Below, one piece after another: positions 1 to 8,407 of a stretch of DNA of 64,000 nucleotides; positions within the stretch are counted from its first letter, which is position 1; each line of letters begins with the position of its first letter. Both the position numbers and the translations under genes were made by a program. Source of the DNA: Entomomonas moraniae. GTDB lineage: Bacteria; Pseudomonadota; Gammaproteobacteria; Pseudomonadales; Pseudomonadaceae. The notes beneath the pieces were generated by a model, which saw only the letters and a program-made list of their open reading frames with translations, was not told the origin of the DNA and did no database searches. The stretch covers positions 248,001 to 312,000 of the forward strand of contig NZ_CP029822.1 in the NCBI RefSeq assembly GCF_003991975.1. The letters are read 5' to 3'.

Positions 1-1596
1 TGTTTTACTAAAAAAGAGATCATTTTCCGTAGGAGTAATGAGCTGCCTTTCTGTGAGTGCTCGTAGTAAACGCTTAACGCCAACAAGTGGAGATTTTGAA
101 GCATCATACCCTTGGTTGTGGGTTTGACTAATGGCTTCTAATAATTGTTGTTGGTTGGGAGGAAGTGCAGAGTTTTTATTAAGTGCAGCTAAAATAATAT
201 TACCATCAATTTTTTGCCATTCTCCACCTGTGCAACGGTTTGCACATAGCGCTTCTATTAAAGAGAGGGGCATCTGTGTATTTCTGGCGAGCTCTTCTAC
301 ACTAATAGCTTGAATGGCTGAGTTTAGGTGTTTATTACACTGCTCTTGTAGTTTTTTTAGGGTCAGTTCATTAATCCACCAGTCGCCTAATGTGATCGTT
401 TTTGGGGGCGGTATTAGTTGGGTATTTTGTTGTGCATAACCATCAAGCGCTAACTGTAGGGTTAATTTTGATTGTGCCATGGTAGCGCTATGAATGGTTA
501 ATGTGGGCAGTATCTCTTGTAAGATAAGGCGAGTTTTACGTTGAATAGGTTGTGACCAAACTAGCCTACCTGCCCCAATAATACGGCTACCACCCTGTTG
601 AATAAGTAATAAAGGTTGCCCCCAGAAAGCAGGAATAGCCTCTTCAAATTGTAAGCGTGCCAGCGTGCTGTCTGCATACAGGTAACATTTTGCTTGCACA
701 TGAGCTGTACCTAAGGCCACCTCGACAATACTTTGTTTTTTTAATGCCCTACAAAAATGAGGTGTTAGCTGTATTATCCAGTCATTGCTCATCGTCACTG
801 CTTCGGGATTCTTAACAAGGCAACTGCCACGTGAGACAAATTTTCGATTAAGTTGTTTTAAAGCAACGGCCGTTCTTGCGTAAGGAGGGGCTGTGTCTAG
901 TTGTTGGTGGTAACTTTGTAATGAGCGAACTTTTACCGTTTGCTTGCTAGGGAAAAGGGTCAGTGTATCACCTTCTTTTATTTCACCACCACGCAATGTT
1001 CCTGTTACAGTGGTACCGACACCATTAACAGAAAATACGCGATCCACATAGAGATGAGCTTGGTGATCTAAATCTTCACGCTTATCAATGGTAGCTACTT
1101 TTTTAATAATGAGTTGTTTTAGCGCTTCTATCCCTTGATTAGTATGGTTACTTACGGCAATGACTTCGGGGAGCAGTTCCATTTCTGCCAGAAAGTGTTC
1201 AAGGGCTTCATTTTCTACTTCACTTAAGCGCTGTTTATCAACAAGGTCGCTCTTTGTTAATACCAAAATACACTGTTTAATTCCCATGGCAGCAATAATT
1301 CGTAAGTGCTCGGAGGAGAGCGCTGCCCATCCTTCATCAGCCGCTACAACAAAGAGGACAATATCTAACCCCCATACGGCGCTGACCATATTGCGAATAA
1401 AACGTTCGTGCCCTGGAACATCGATAATACCGATGGTATCTCCCGCATCTGTTGAGAAGTGGGCGAAGCCTAAATCAATGGTCATTTCTCGTAATAATTC
1501 TTGAGGTAAGTGTGAGGGGTGAATACCCGTCAGCGCTTTTATTAGCGATGATTTTCCATGATCGACATGACCCGCTGTGCCAATGACTGCATTCAT
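1..1596 (-). CDS. selB: Selenocysteine-specific elongation factor SelB (3' end cut by window edge)
   Basis: SelB is a GTPase that carries Sec-tRNA to the ribosome and binds the SECIS hairpin of fdhF mRNA. The reading frame starts at ATG 1596 and stays open for 532 codons to the window edge. The N-terminus reads NAVIGTAGHVDHGKSS (G1 loop), followed by MTIDLG (G2) and DVPGHE (G3), then an LTKSD-type G4. The family is about 610 residues, so the last winged-helix domain that contacts mRNA is probably outside the window. It is the last gene of the leftward set fhlA-fdhD-selA-selD-selB, 82 bp after selD. Its presence matches the in-frame UGA of fdhF at 27173. The identification is firm; only the C-terminus is unseen. 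Confidence 0.95.
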   Translation of the reverse strand, partial: MNAVIGTAGHVDHGKSSLIKALTGIHPSHLPQELLREMTIDLGFAHFSTDAGDTIGIIDVPGHERFIRNMVSAVWGLDIVLFVVAADEGWAALSSEHLRIIAAMGIKQCILVLTKSDLVDKQRLSEVENEALEHFLAEMELLPEVIAVSNHTNQGIEALKQLIIKKVATIDKREDLDHQAHLYVDRVFSVNGVGTTVTGTLRGGEIKEGDTLTLFPSKQTVKVRSLQSYHQQLDTAPPYARTAVALKQLNRKFVSRGSCLVKNPEAVTMSNDWIIQLTPHFCRALKKQSIVEVALGTAHVQAKCYLYADSTLARLQFEEAIPAFWGQPLLLIQQGGSRIIGAGRLVWSQPIQRKTRLILQEILPTLTIHSATMAQSKLTLQLALDGYAQQNTQLIPPPKTITLGDWWINELTLKKLQEQCNKHLNSAIQAISVEELARNTQMPLSLIEALCANRCTGGEWQKIDGNIILAALNKNSALPPNQQQLLEAISQTHNQGYDASKSPLVGVKRLLRALTERQLITPTENDLFFSKT

Positions 1597-1678
1597 ATTA
1601 GCTCCTTTGCAATGCTATCAGGCTATCTATTAAAATTTAACCAAAATAAAATGGATAAAAACACTCTAATACCAAGAG

Positions 1679-2731
1679 TTACTCAAGGCATATGTTGACT
1701 GAACCTAGCGGATCAGCAGCCGTCATTTCGCCAATCACTGCTCCCTCATTACCTTGCAAAGTAAGCAATGTTTTTTGTACCGTGGCAAGGGCTTGCCTCT
1801 TACATGCAATCAATAGACCACCGGACGTTTGCGGGTCAGTTAATACGTTACGTTGCCATGTTTTAGTTGATTCAGGCAGTTTGATAAACTCACCATAACT
1901 TTGCCAGTTTCTATTAGAGGCTCCTGTTGCAATGTCTTGTTGAGCTATGGCCAGTGCTGCATCAATAAAGGGCAGTTGTTGGAAATTAACAGTTGCTTGT
2001 AGTTTTGCCGCACGGCACATTTCTAAGAGGTGACCTGCCAGACCAAAACCTGTGACATCAGTCATCGCATGAATATCAGGCTGTGTGGCTAAACTCGCAC
2101 CCACTTTATTAAGAGTAGTTGTCCATTTAATGAGTTCGGCGTATTCGCTGGCTTGTAACATTCCTTTTTTAAGCGCCGCCGATAACATGCCAATCCCTAG
2201 TGGTTTGGTTAAAATAAGAATATCACCTTGTTGTGCTTTTGCATTGCTGAGCAATTGCTTGGGGTTGACAACACCGATGCCTACTAAACCGTAAACGGGT
2301 TCTAAAATGTCGATGGAGTGACCACCGGCAATGGAAATACCTGCCTCCTGGCAAATAGAAGCGCCACCTTCGAGTATTTTTCCTATGGCTTCTTTGGGTA
2401 GTTTATCTAATGGCATTCCAACAATGGCTAAGGCCATAATGGGGGTTCCTCCCATGGCATAAATATCGGACAGTGCATTAGTCGCGGCGATGCGTCCAAA
2501 ATCGTAAGGGTCGTCTACTATGGGGGTAAAAAAGTCGGTGGTGGCAATAACCGCTTGGGTATCATTGAGTTGGTAAACAGCCGCGTCGTCAGAAGTGTCT
2601 GTGCCAACCAAAAGTTCTTTGGGTACAACACCTGTCGGAATATGTGAGAGTAGTTCAGTCAGTACCGCAGGGGAAATTTTACAACCACAACCGCCCCCAT
2701 GGGAAAATTGGGTTAATTTAATTGTGTTCAT
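1679..2731 (-). CDS. selD: Selenide, water dikinase (selenophosphate synthase)
   Basis: SelD makes selenophosphate, the selenium donor for Sec-tRNA, from selenide and ATP. The protein is 350 residues (E. coli 347). The N-terminal glycine-rich motif SHGGGCGCK carries the catalytic Cys15 and Lys18 (equivalent to E. coli Cys17 and Lys20). It is a Cys form, not itself a selenoprotein. TTDFFTPIVDDPYDFGRIAA and the DPQTSGGLL motif near the C-terminus are typical of the family. It lies between selA (123 bp upstream) and selB (82 bp downstream) on the same strand, so cotranscription is likely. Confidence 0.97.
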   Translation of the reverse strand: MNTIKLTQFSHGGGCGCKISPAVLTELLSHIPTGVVPKELLVGTDTSDDAAVYQLNDTQAVIATTDFFTPIVDDPYDFGRIAATNALSDIYAMGGTPIMALAIVGMPLDKLPKEAIGKILEGGASICQEAGISIAGGHSIDILEPVYGLVGIGVVNPKQLLSNAKAQQGDILILTKPLGIGMLSAALKKGMLQASEYAELIKWTTTLNKVGASLATQPDIHAMTDVTGFGLAGHLLEMCRAAKLQATVNFQQLPFIDAALAIAQQDIATGASNRNWQSYGEFIKLPESTKTWQRNVLTDPQTSGGLLIACKRQALATVQKTLLTLQGNEGAVIGEMTAADPLGSVNICLE

Positions 2732-2784
2732 AGGTGCCTCTCGTTATGGGTTTAATGACGATCATGAAACCACATGTTTACTGA

Positions 2785-2812
2785 CTTAATCAGCCCCGTG
2801 AGCTGTATTAAG
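2785..2812 (-). other. Imperfect hairpin between selA and selD
   Basis: A CTTAAT/ATTAAG outer arm and CAGC/GCTG inner arm face each other in the 123-bp selA-selD gap. There is no T tract on the minus strand after it, so it does not look like an intrinsic terminator. It could be an RNA processing or stabilising structure; the loop lacks the GGTC seen in the fdhF SECIS. Function not established. Confidence 0.3.
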
Positions 2813-2854
2813 AAAGGTTATACATTAATATTTCTCATATTAATAAGTGGACTA

Positions 2855-4192
2855 CTAAATGAGCTCGCTTAAAAACTCTTTTACAATCGTTAATTCTTCA
2901 TCAAATAATGTGATGGGGTAAATCAATACTTGGTCTTGTTGTACAACTCCTATGATGGGTGGATTATGGTTTCGTAAGCGTTTAATGAGTGATGATGGCG
3001 ATTCATCGCTAAGGATTGCAATAGCCCATGTGTCATATTGGGCACGTGGGGTTGTGCCTCCACCGATAAGGAATTTAGTTGCAACAAGGGGGAGTTTTTC
3101 GGGTGCAATACTGGCTATTTGTTGCGCTCTTTCTTGATGCCATTCGATCGGTTGAGTGATTAATGTTTCAATTCGATTATTAGCCGCACAGTCGTGATTT
3201 AATCGGTGGATCAATAGTTTTTCAAGCAAGGCATAAGTTTCTTTGCCAGGGCGAAAAACCCGCATCATGGGGTGTTTCGACAGTGGCTCAATAAACTGTT
3301 GTTTGCCTAAAATAATGCCTGCTTGTGGGCCACCGACCATTTTGTCGCCCGATAGACAAACTAAGTCGACACCTGCTTTTAGGTAGTTAGCGACAGTGGG
3401 TTCGCCAGGGATTCCTGCAATTTGGTTACCTGAGCCTTGGTCAACAACGAGCATGACATGTTCGGGTAGTTTTGCCGCCAATAAGTTGATGTCTACCCGT
3501 TGACTAAAGCCCTCAATGTAGTAGTTAGACTGGTGTACAACAAGCACCATGGCGGTATTTTCATTAATGGCTTTTAGATAGTCATCTAAGGTGGTGATGT
3601 TGGTTGTGCCAACATCGCGTAGCACTGCCCCAGACTCTTCTAGTATTTCGGGGATTCTAAAACCACCGCCTATTTGAACTTGCTCACCACGAGAGACGAT
3701 GACTTCTTTACCTTGGGCAAAGGTTTTTAAAATGAGGTGCATGGCAGCGGCATTGTTATTAACAAGAATGTTAGATTCTCCACCAAAATAGGTACTGAGA
3801 ATTTTACTTAACATCCCCATGCGATTACCGCGTTTGCCATTGTTTAGATTAAATTCTAAATTAGAGTATCCGCAGACGGTTTCACTTGCTTCTTGCCATA
3901 TGGTTTGGGGAATAGGGGACCTGCCTAGATTGGTGTGAACAATAATGCCTGTGGCATTAATAACACGTTGTAGCCGTTGACTACTTTGTTTCTTAAGCGC
4001 AAGCACAATTGTGTGAATTAGCTCATTGGTATCAATAGCAATCCCTTGTTCTATGACTTTTTGACGATAGTGTGTCACTTCTGCTTTTGTGATTTCAGCA
4101 ACGAGGGGGCGACTTAGTATGTCATGATAAAATGCAATTTCTTTCGTATTCAGCAGTTTTTCAACTGGGGTGATTTGTGATAATTGCATCAT
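2855..4192 (-). CDS. selA: L-seryl-tRNA(Sec) selenium transferase
   Basis: SelA is a PLP enzyme that converts Ser-tRNA-Sec to Sec-tRNA-Sec with selenophosphate. The 445-residue product is close to the usual 460. The PLP lysine sits in SGDKMVGGPQAG; RVINATGIIVHTNLGRSP is the family's N-terminal signature. It follows fdhD by 48 bp and precedes selD. The tRNA substrate is encoded at 29576-29668 in the same window. Confidence 0.97.
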   Translation of the reverse strand: MMQLSQITPVEKLLNTKEIAFYHDILSRPLVAEITKAEVTHYRQKVIEQGIAIDTNELIHTIVLALKKQSSQRLQRVINATGIIVHTNLGRSPIPQTIWQEASETVCGYSNLEFNLNNGKRGNRMGMLSKILSTYFGGESNILVNNNAAAMHLILKTFAQGKEVIVSRGEQVQIGGGFRIPEILEESGAVLRDVGTTNITTLDDYLKAINENTAMVLVVHQSNYYIEGFSQRVDINLLAAKLPEHVMLVVDQGSGNQIAGIPGEPTVANYLKAGVDLVCLSGDKMVGGPQAGIILGKQQFIEPLSKHPMMRVFRPGKETYALLEKLLIHRLNHDCAANNRIETLITQPIEWHQERAQQIASIAPEKLPLVATKFLIGGGTTPRAQYDTWAIAILSDESPSSLIKRLRNHNPPIIGVVQQDQVLIYPITLFDEELTIVKEFLSELI

Positions 4193-4240
4193 AAGTTACC
4201 AAAATAATAAGTGATTGTTTCAATCGGTTTAACGTCATTT

Positions 4241-5083
4241 TTAAATAGATTGTGGTTGTGCATAAACGACATACCCATCCTCTCGACAAAAACTTGCCAG
4301 TGTTAAGCCACTCTCGTTAGCGAGTTTAATCGCTTGTGTTGTGGGGGCAGAAATCGTCGCTAATAATCGGATATTACATTGTGTACATTTGCGCACGAGT
4401 TCATAACTTGCTCGGCTTGTCATGAATACAAAGCCTTCTGTTGTATCGCGTTGTTCTGTTAATAAATAGCCTAACAATTTATCAAGGGCGTTGTGTCTAC
4501 CTACATCTTCAAAGGTGGCGATGATTTCACCATTGACTACCCATGCAGCAGCATGGGCTGCACCTGTTGCTTGAGTTATTGGTTGATGGTTTTTGATATG
4601 GTGATAGACCGCAGTTAATGTGTCTAACCATGCAGGATTGGCTGGAGCTAGCTTTTTGAGAGGCCTATTGAGTTGTTGTAAGTTTTCTATACCGCATAAA
4701 CCACAACCCGTGCGGCCTTCCATGGTTCTTTTGTGCTGTTTTAGTTCGACAAATGCTTGTGTGGCAATTTGCATTTGTACTTCGATCCCTTCTTCATAAT
4801 GGTTGATCTCTAGATCATAGAGGTACGAGAGATTAGGAATGATTGCTTCGGAAAGACTAAAGCCTTTTGCCAGATAAGCAATGTCGGTGGGGGTCGCCAT
4901 CATCACTGCATGTGATATTCCGTTATAAGATAAGGCGATGGGGGTTTCTTCAATAATATTATCTTCGATGATTGAAGTACTACTTTGTTTGATACGTTGT
5001 ACACGAAAAGATTGGTAACCTTGACTTGTCGTCAAGTCATTTTCTGATAGGGATGCTGCGCATCCAACAATCTCTTTGTGCAT
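4241..5083 (-). CDS. fdhD: Formate dehydrogenase sulfurtransferase FdhD
   Basis: FdhD delivers sulfur to the Mo-bis-MGD cofactor of formate dehydrogenases, a step needed for FDH activity. The 280-residue protein contains RTGCGLCG, the conserved CxxC loop used for sulfur transfer, and FEDVGRHNALDKLLG plus TSRASYELV, hallmark FdhD motifs. It lies between fhlA (54 bp) and selA (48 bp) on the minus strand, fitting a formate/selenium operon that serves FdhF at 26756-28948. Confidence 0.96.
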   Translation of the reverse strand: MHKEIVGCAASLSENDLTTSQGYQSFRVQRIKQSSTSIIEDNIIEETPIALSYNGISHAVMMATPTDIAYLAKGFSLSEAIIPNLSYLYDLEINHYEEGIEVQMQIATQAFVELKQHKRTMEGRTGCGLCGIENLQQLNRPLKKLAPANPAWLDTLTAVYHHIKNHQPITQATGAAHAAAWVVNGEIIATFEDVGRHNALDKLLGYLLTEQRDTTEGFVFMTSRASYELVRKCTQCNIRLLATISAPTTQAIKLANESGLTLASFCREDGYVVYAQPQSI

Positions 5084-5137
5084 AATGGTGAATCTCCACG
5101 TAATATGATCAAAATTTTAGCACAGGTAAGGCATGTT

Positions 5138-7237
5138 TTAATCGTCTTGGATCACATCTTTAGGTGAAATTCCTAGTCGTTGCATCCGTGAAAGTAAGGT
5201 CGTGCGTTTTAGTCCTAAGCGTATTGCCGCCCCTTTGGGACCTGCAATGATCCCGTTTGTTTCTTTTAGAACACGTAAAATTTGTTCTCGTTGCTCATTA
5301 TCAGGGTCAGAGGTATCGAGTTTTTTGATGACGGTAGGTTGAGGTGGCGATTTATCTTGTGGCGTATTTTTCTCTATTAAAAGAAATGATTGGGGGTCGA
5401 TAGATAATACATTTCCTTTATTTAAGATAACGGCACGCTCAATCACATTGGCGAGTTCGCGAACATTACCTGGCCAATGATAGTCACATAATTGGTTGAG
5501 TGTATTGGCTGCGATGCTGTCAATGTCACGCTTCATTAGTTTAGCGAATTTTTGAGTAAAAAATTGTGCTAAAAGAGGAATATCTGTTTTTCGCTCACGA
5601 AGAGGCGGGATGATAATAGGGAAAACGTTTAAGCGATAAAACAAATCGGCACGGAAGGTTTTATCATCAATCATTTTTTCTAAATTGCAGTTGGTGGCAG
5701 AAATAATACGGACATCCACAGGAATAACAGTGTTACCGCCCAGCCTTTCAATTTCACGCTCTTGTAATACTCTTAAAAGCTTAGGTTGTAGTTCGAGCGG
5801 AATATCACCAATTTCATCGAGAAGTAAGCTACTGCCTTGAGCCAGTTCAAAACGGCCAATTCGCCGAGTATTAGCGCCGGTGAAAGCGCCTCGTTCATGG
5901 CCAAAAAGCTCGCTTTCTAATAAGTTAGCGGGCACTGCCGAGCAATTGACTTTTATTATCCGTTTGTCGTGACGAGGGCTACGGTTGTGGATAGCTTTAG
6001 CAAAAAGCTCTTTACCTGTTCCGGTTTCACCCAATAATAAAACGGAGCTACCACTGTGAGCTACCATTTCAACTTGTTCTAGGGCCCTTTGAACGGCAGG
6101 GCTTGAGCCAATAATTTCGCCAAAGGTGTCAATTTGTTGAATGGTTTCTGATAAGTAGAGGTTCTCATTCGTTAAACTATGATTTAAATTCGTTACTTTC
6201 TGGTAGCTATAAATATTTTTAGCGGCGATCACCACCCGATCGGCAATTTGTCGAAAAAGACTAATGGTGTCGAGATCGAAAATTTCAGAGGTACTATGTG
6301 CTAGCAGTAATGCGCCATATACCTCGCTCCCAAACTTTAATGGCATTGCACACAGGGTTTGTAAGCCCTTATCTAACATCGTGCTGAGTTGATCGTTATC
6401 AGGGTATTTCTCTGCAAGTTCTTCAATAGATGTCGTCACGATAGAGTTTTGTTTTAGTAACTCTTGGGCAAGTGGCTCTTGTGTATTAATAAGATGGTGT
6501 TTTTGGTTGAGCTGTTTATTATTAGAGCGATGAGAGTCGTACAGGTGTATTTTCTGATTATTTTCATTCGGGCATAGTAAAATGCCAATATAGTCTAAAT
6601 TACAAAATTTAATAATATCTTTAGATACTATTTTAGCCATTTCTTCCATACCTTGAAGGGATATGGCCGCATCTGTTACTTCTACTAAAATATGATTTTT
6701 TAATAATTCATAGTCTAGTGATGCTTTTTCTTGGCTTAAATGGGCAATATTAAAAAGCCCCGCAATAACCTTTTCTACAAGGCTCGCCAATTGTTTAAGG
6801 TTTTCCACTTCTTTACTGGAAAAACGATTAGCTTGTTTATTACGTAAAAACTGGATAGCGGACTGCTGATGTTCTGTACAATACAATGGAACGTGATAAG
6901 CTAGTTGTATGTTATAAAAAAAATTCTTGGGGATGAGATCTTCAAACAAGCTCTTATAGTTAACATCATTATAATGGATGGGTTGATCTGAAAGAGGGCA
7001 ACGAAATGTATGCTCATTTTCAGACAACGCTTGTGACCAAACCTCTTTTTGACGTGTCTTTGTATTAATACTCGTGACTATTAATGTGGCGGGTATTTGC
7101 GTTTCTATAATAATATTAATTTGGTCAATATTTAAGCTATCTGATAATGCATTGATGTTATCAAGGCAATCATAAATAGTCTGATTAAATGATATCAGGT
7201 CTATTGTGTTGAGTGATTTTTTAGCAGTGATAACCAT
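5138..7237 (-). CDS. fhlA: Formate-responsive sigma54 activator FhlA
   Basis: This is an NtrC-type bacterial enhancer-binding protein that would sense formate and switch on formate hydrogenlyase genes. The length, 699 residues, matches E. coli FhlA (692). The N-terminal ~370 residues hold GAF-like sensing regions. The AAA+ domain follows, with Walker A GETGTGKE near residue 400, GAFTGA (sigma54 contact) near 450 and FYRLNVFPI. A Fis-type helix-turn-helix closes the protein (GAAIRLGLKRTTLLSRM). It is divergent from focA, and sigma54 sites lie before focA and hyfA. The ATG at 7237 has only a weak ribosome site. Confidence 0.95.
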   Translation of the reverse strand: MVITAKKSLNTIDLISFNQTIYDCLDNINALSDSLNIDQINIIIETQIPATLIVTSINTKTRQKEVWSQALSENEHTFRCPLSDQPIHYNDVNYKSLFEDLIPKNFFYNIQLAYHVPLYCTEHQQSAIQFLRNKQANRFSSKEVENLKQLASLVEKVIAGLFNIAHLSQEKASLDYELLKNHILVEVTDAAISLQGMEEMAKIVSKDIIKFCNLDYIGILLCPNENNQKIHLYDSHRSNNKQLNQKHHLINTQEPLAQELLKQNSIVTTSIEELAEKYPDNDQLSTMLDKGLQTLCAMPLKFGSEVYGALLLAHSTSEIFDLDTISLFRQIADRVVIAAKNIYSYQKVTNLNHSLTNENLYLSETIQQIDTFGEIIGSSPAVQRALEQVEMVAHSGSSVLLLGETGTGKELFAKAIHNRSPRHDKRIIKVNCSAVPANLLESELFGHERGAFTGANTRRIGRFELAQGSSLLLDEIGDIPLELQPKLLRVLQEREIERLGGNTVIPVDVRIISATNCNLEKMIDDKTFRADLFYRLNVFPIIIPPLRERKTDIPLLAQFFTQKFAKLMKRDIDSIAANTLNQLCDYHWPGNVRELANVIERAVILNKGNVLSIDPQSFLLIEKNTPQDKSPPQPTVIKKLDTSDPDNEQREQILRVLKETNGIIAGPKGAAIRLGLKRTTLLSRMQRLGISPKDVIQDD

Positions 7238-7332
7238 GGTGCGACTTCATGTAAAATTATGTTTCATTATATAAAAGCAAAGGATAAAAATCATCTGATT
7301 ACTGTTATATCATGCTTTATTAAACATTAATT

Positions 7333-7348
7333 ATGATTCGAGTCATGA
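7333..7348. promoter_or_regulatory. Candidate FhlA upstream activating site for focA
   Basis: The palindrome ATGATTCGAGTCATGA lies 48 bp upstream of the focA sigma54 promoter. Nearly the same 16-mer, ATGATTCGTATCATGA, occurs at 14486-14501 upstream of hyfA. The TTCG core recalls the E. coli FhlA site, which I know from memory only. Assignment to FhlA is inferred from position and repetition. Confidence 0.55.
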
Positions 7349-7395
7349 GTTGATAGAACAAATGGCTAATAGTGACTGTATCGGTATGGTTAAAG

Positions 7396-7411
7396 TGGCA
7401 TATATTTTGCC
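7396..7411 (+). promoter_or_regulatory. Sigma54 (-24/-12) promoter of focA
   Basis: TGGCAT-N5-TTGCC with the exact GG-N10-GC spacing required for sigma54 holoenzyme. It sits 116 bp before the focA ATG, downstream of a candidate FhlA palindrome, and divergent from fhlA, itself a sigma54 activator gene. Confidence 0.8.
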
Positions 7412-7526
7412 TATTAATATTGTTAAAATGTCATTTGTTAAATCCATTTAATAGTGTGTTTACCGTTGTTTTGTAATAAATTTTTGAAAGTTTTAATGGT
7501 TTATTTATACAAATAGGAGTTATGTT

Positions 7527-8402
7527 ATGGAACAACAATCACCCAGTCCTTCACCTGTTTCATTTGATCTCCATAACCCTCATGAAATGGCAAAAATAGC
7601 TGAAGCAGCGATGACTGCTAAGGCTAAAAGACCTTTTGGTACGGCTTTTCTGGGGGCAATTTTTGGTGGTTTTTTTATTGCATTAGCATTTGTCTTTTTT
7701 ACACTAGTTACCACCGGCTCAGGTGCTATGCCTTACGGCATGGCGAAGCTAGTCGGCGGTATCTGTTTTAGTATGGGACTGATGTTAGTTGTTCTTTGTG
7801 GCTCAGATTTATTCACCTCCACAACGATGACTGTTATCGCTAAGGCCAGTAAGAAAATTACGTGGTGGGAGCTTATAAAAAATTGGTTAACCGTTTATTT
7901 TGGAAACTTTGCGGGAGCGTTGTTACTCGTTGCGATAATTTATGCCAGTGGTCATCCTTGGGATGCAAACGGAAGCATTGCCTTAAACTATTTAAATATT
8001 GCACAGCATAAGATACATCATACCTTTATTGAGGCGGTTGCGTTGGGTATTATGTGTAATGTGATGGTGTGTTTAGGCGTTTGGCTTGCTTTCAGTGGGC
8101 GTAGCACAACAGATAAAATATTAGCAGTTATTTTACCTGTCGCTATGTTTGTGGCTTGTGGCTTTGAGCACTGTGTGGCTAATATGTATGAAATCCCTAT
8201 GGGTATTCTGTTACAAACTACAGCCTCTCCTGACTTTTGGGCTGCTCAAGGGGTAGAGGCGGCTAAGTATGGGGATTTAAACTTAGCTGATTTTTTATTG
8301 CATAATCTATTGCCTGTGACTATTGGTAATATTATTGGTGGTGGTCTGTTAGTTGGCATGGGAAATTGGTTATTGTTTTTACGCCCCGGCGCTCGTCGAT
8401 AA
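7527..8402 (+). CDS. focA: Formate channel (FNT family)
   Basis: FNT proteins are pentameric inner-membrane channels for formate. The 291-residue protein has six hydrophobic segments and FNT signatures: GGICFSMGL, LCGSDLFTSTTM (the selectivity loop region), NWLTVYFGNFAGA and CGFEHCVANMYEIPMGI with the pore histidine in FEHC. An AGGAG site sits 8 bp before the ATG. It stands between divergent fhlA and convergent hypF, under its own sigma54 promoter rather than beside pflB as in E. coli. This suggests a dedicated import route feeding FdhF. FocB or another FNT paralogue name is equally possible. Confidence 0.93.
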   Translation: MEQQSPSPSPVSFDLHNPHEMAKIAEAAMTAKAKRPFGTAFLGAIFGGFFIALAFVFFTLVTTGSGAMPYGMAKLVGGICFSMGLMLVVLCGSDLFTSTTMTVIAKASKKITWWELIKNWLTVYFGNFAGALLLVAIIYASGHPWDANGSIALNYLNIAQHKIHHTFIEAVALGIMCNVMVCLGVWLAFSGRSTTDKILAVILPVAMFVACGFEHCVANMYEIPMGILLQTTASPDFWAAQGVEAAKYGDLNLADFLLHNLLPVTIGNIIGGGLLVGMGNWLLFLRPGARR

Positions 8403-8407
8403 TCGTG

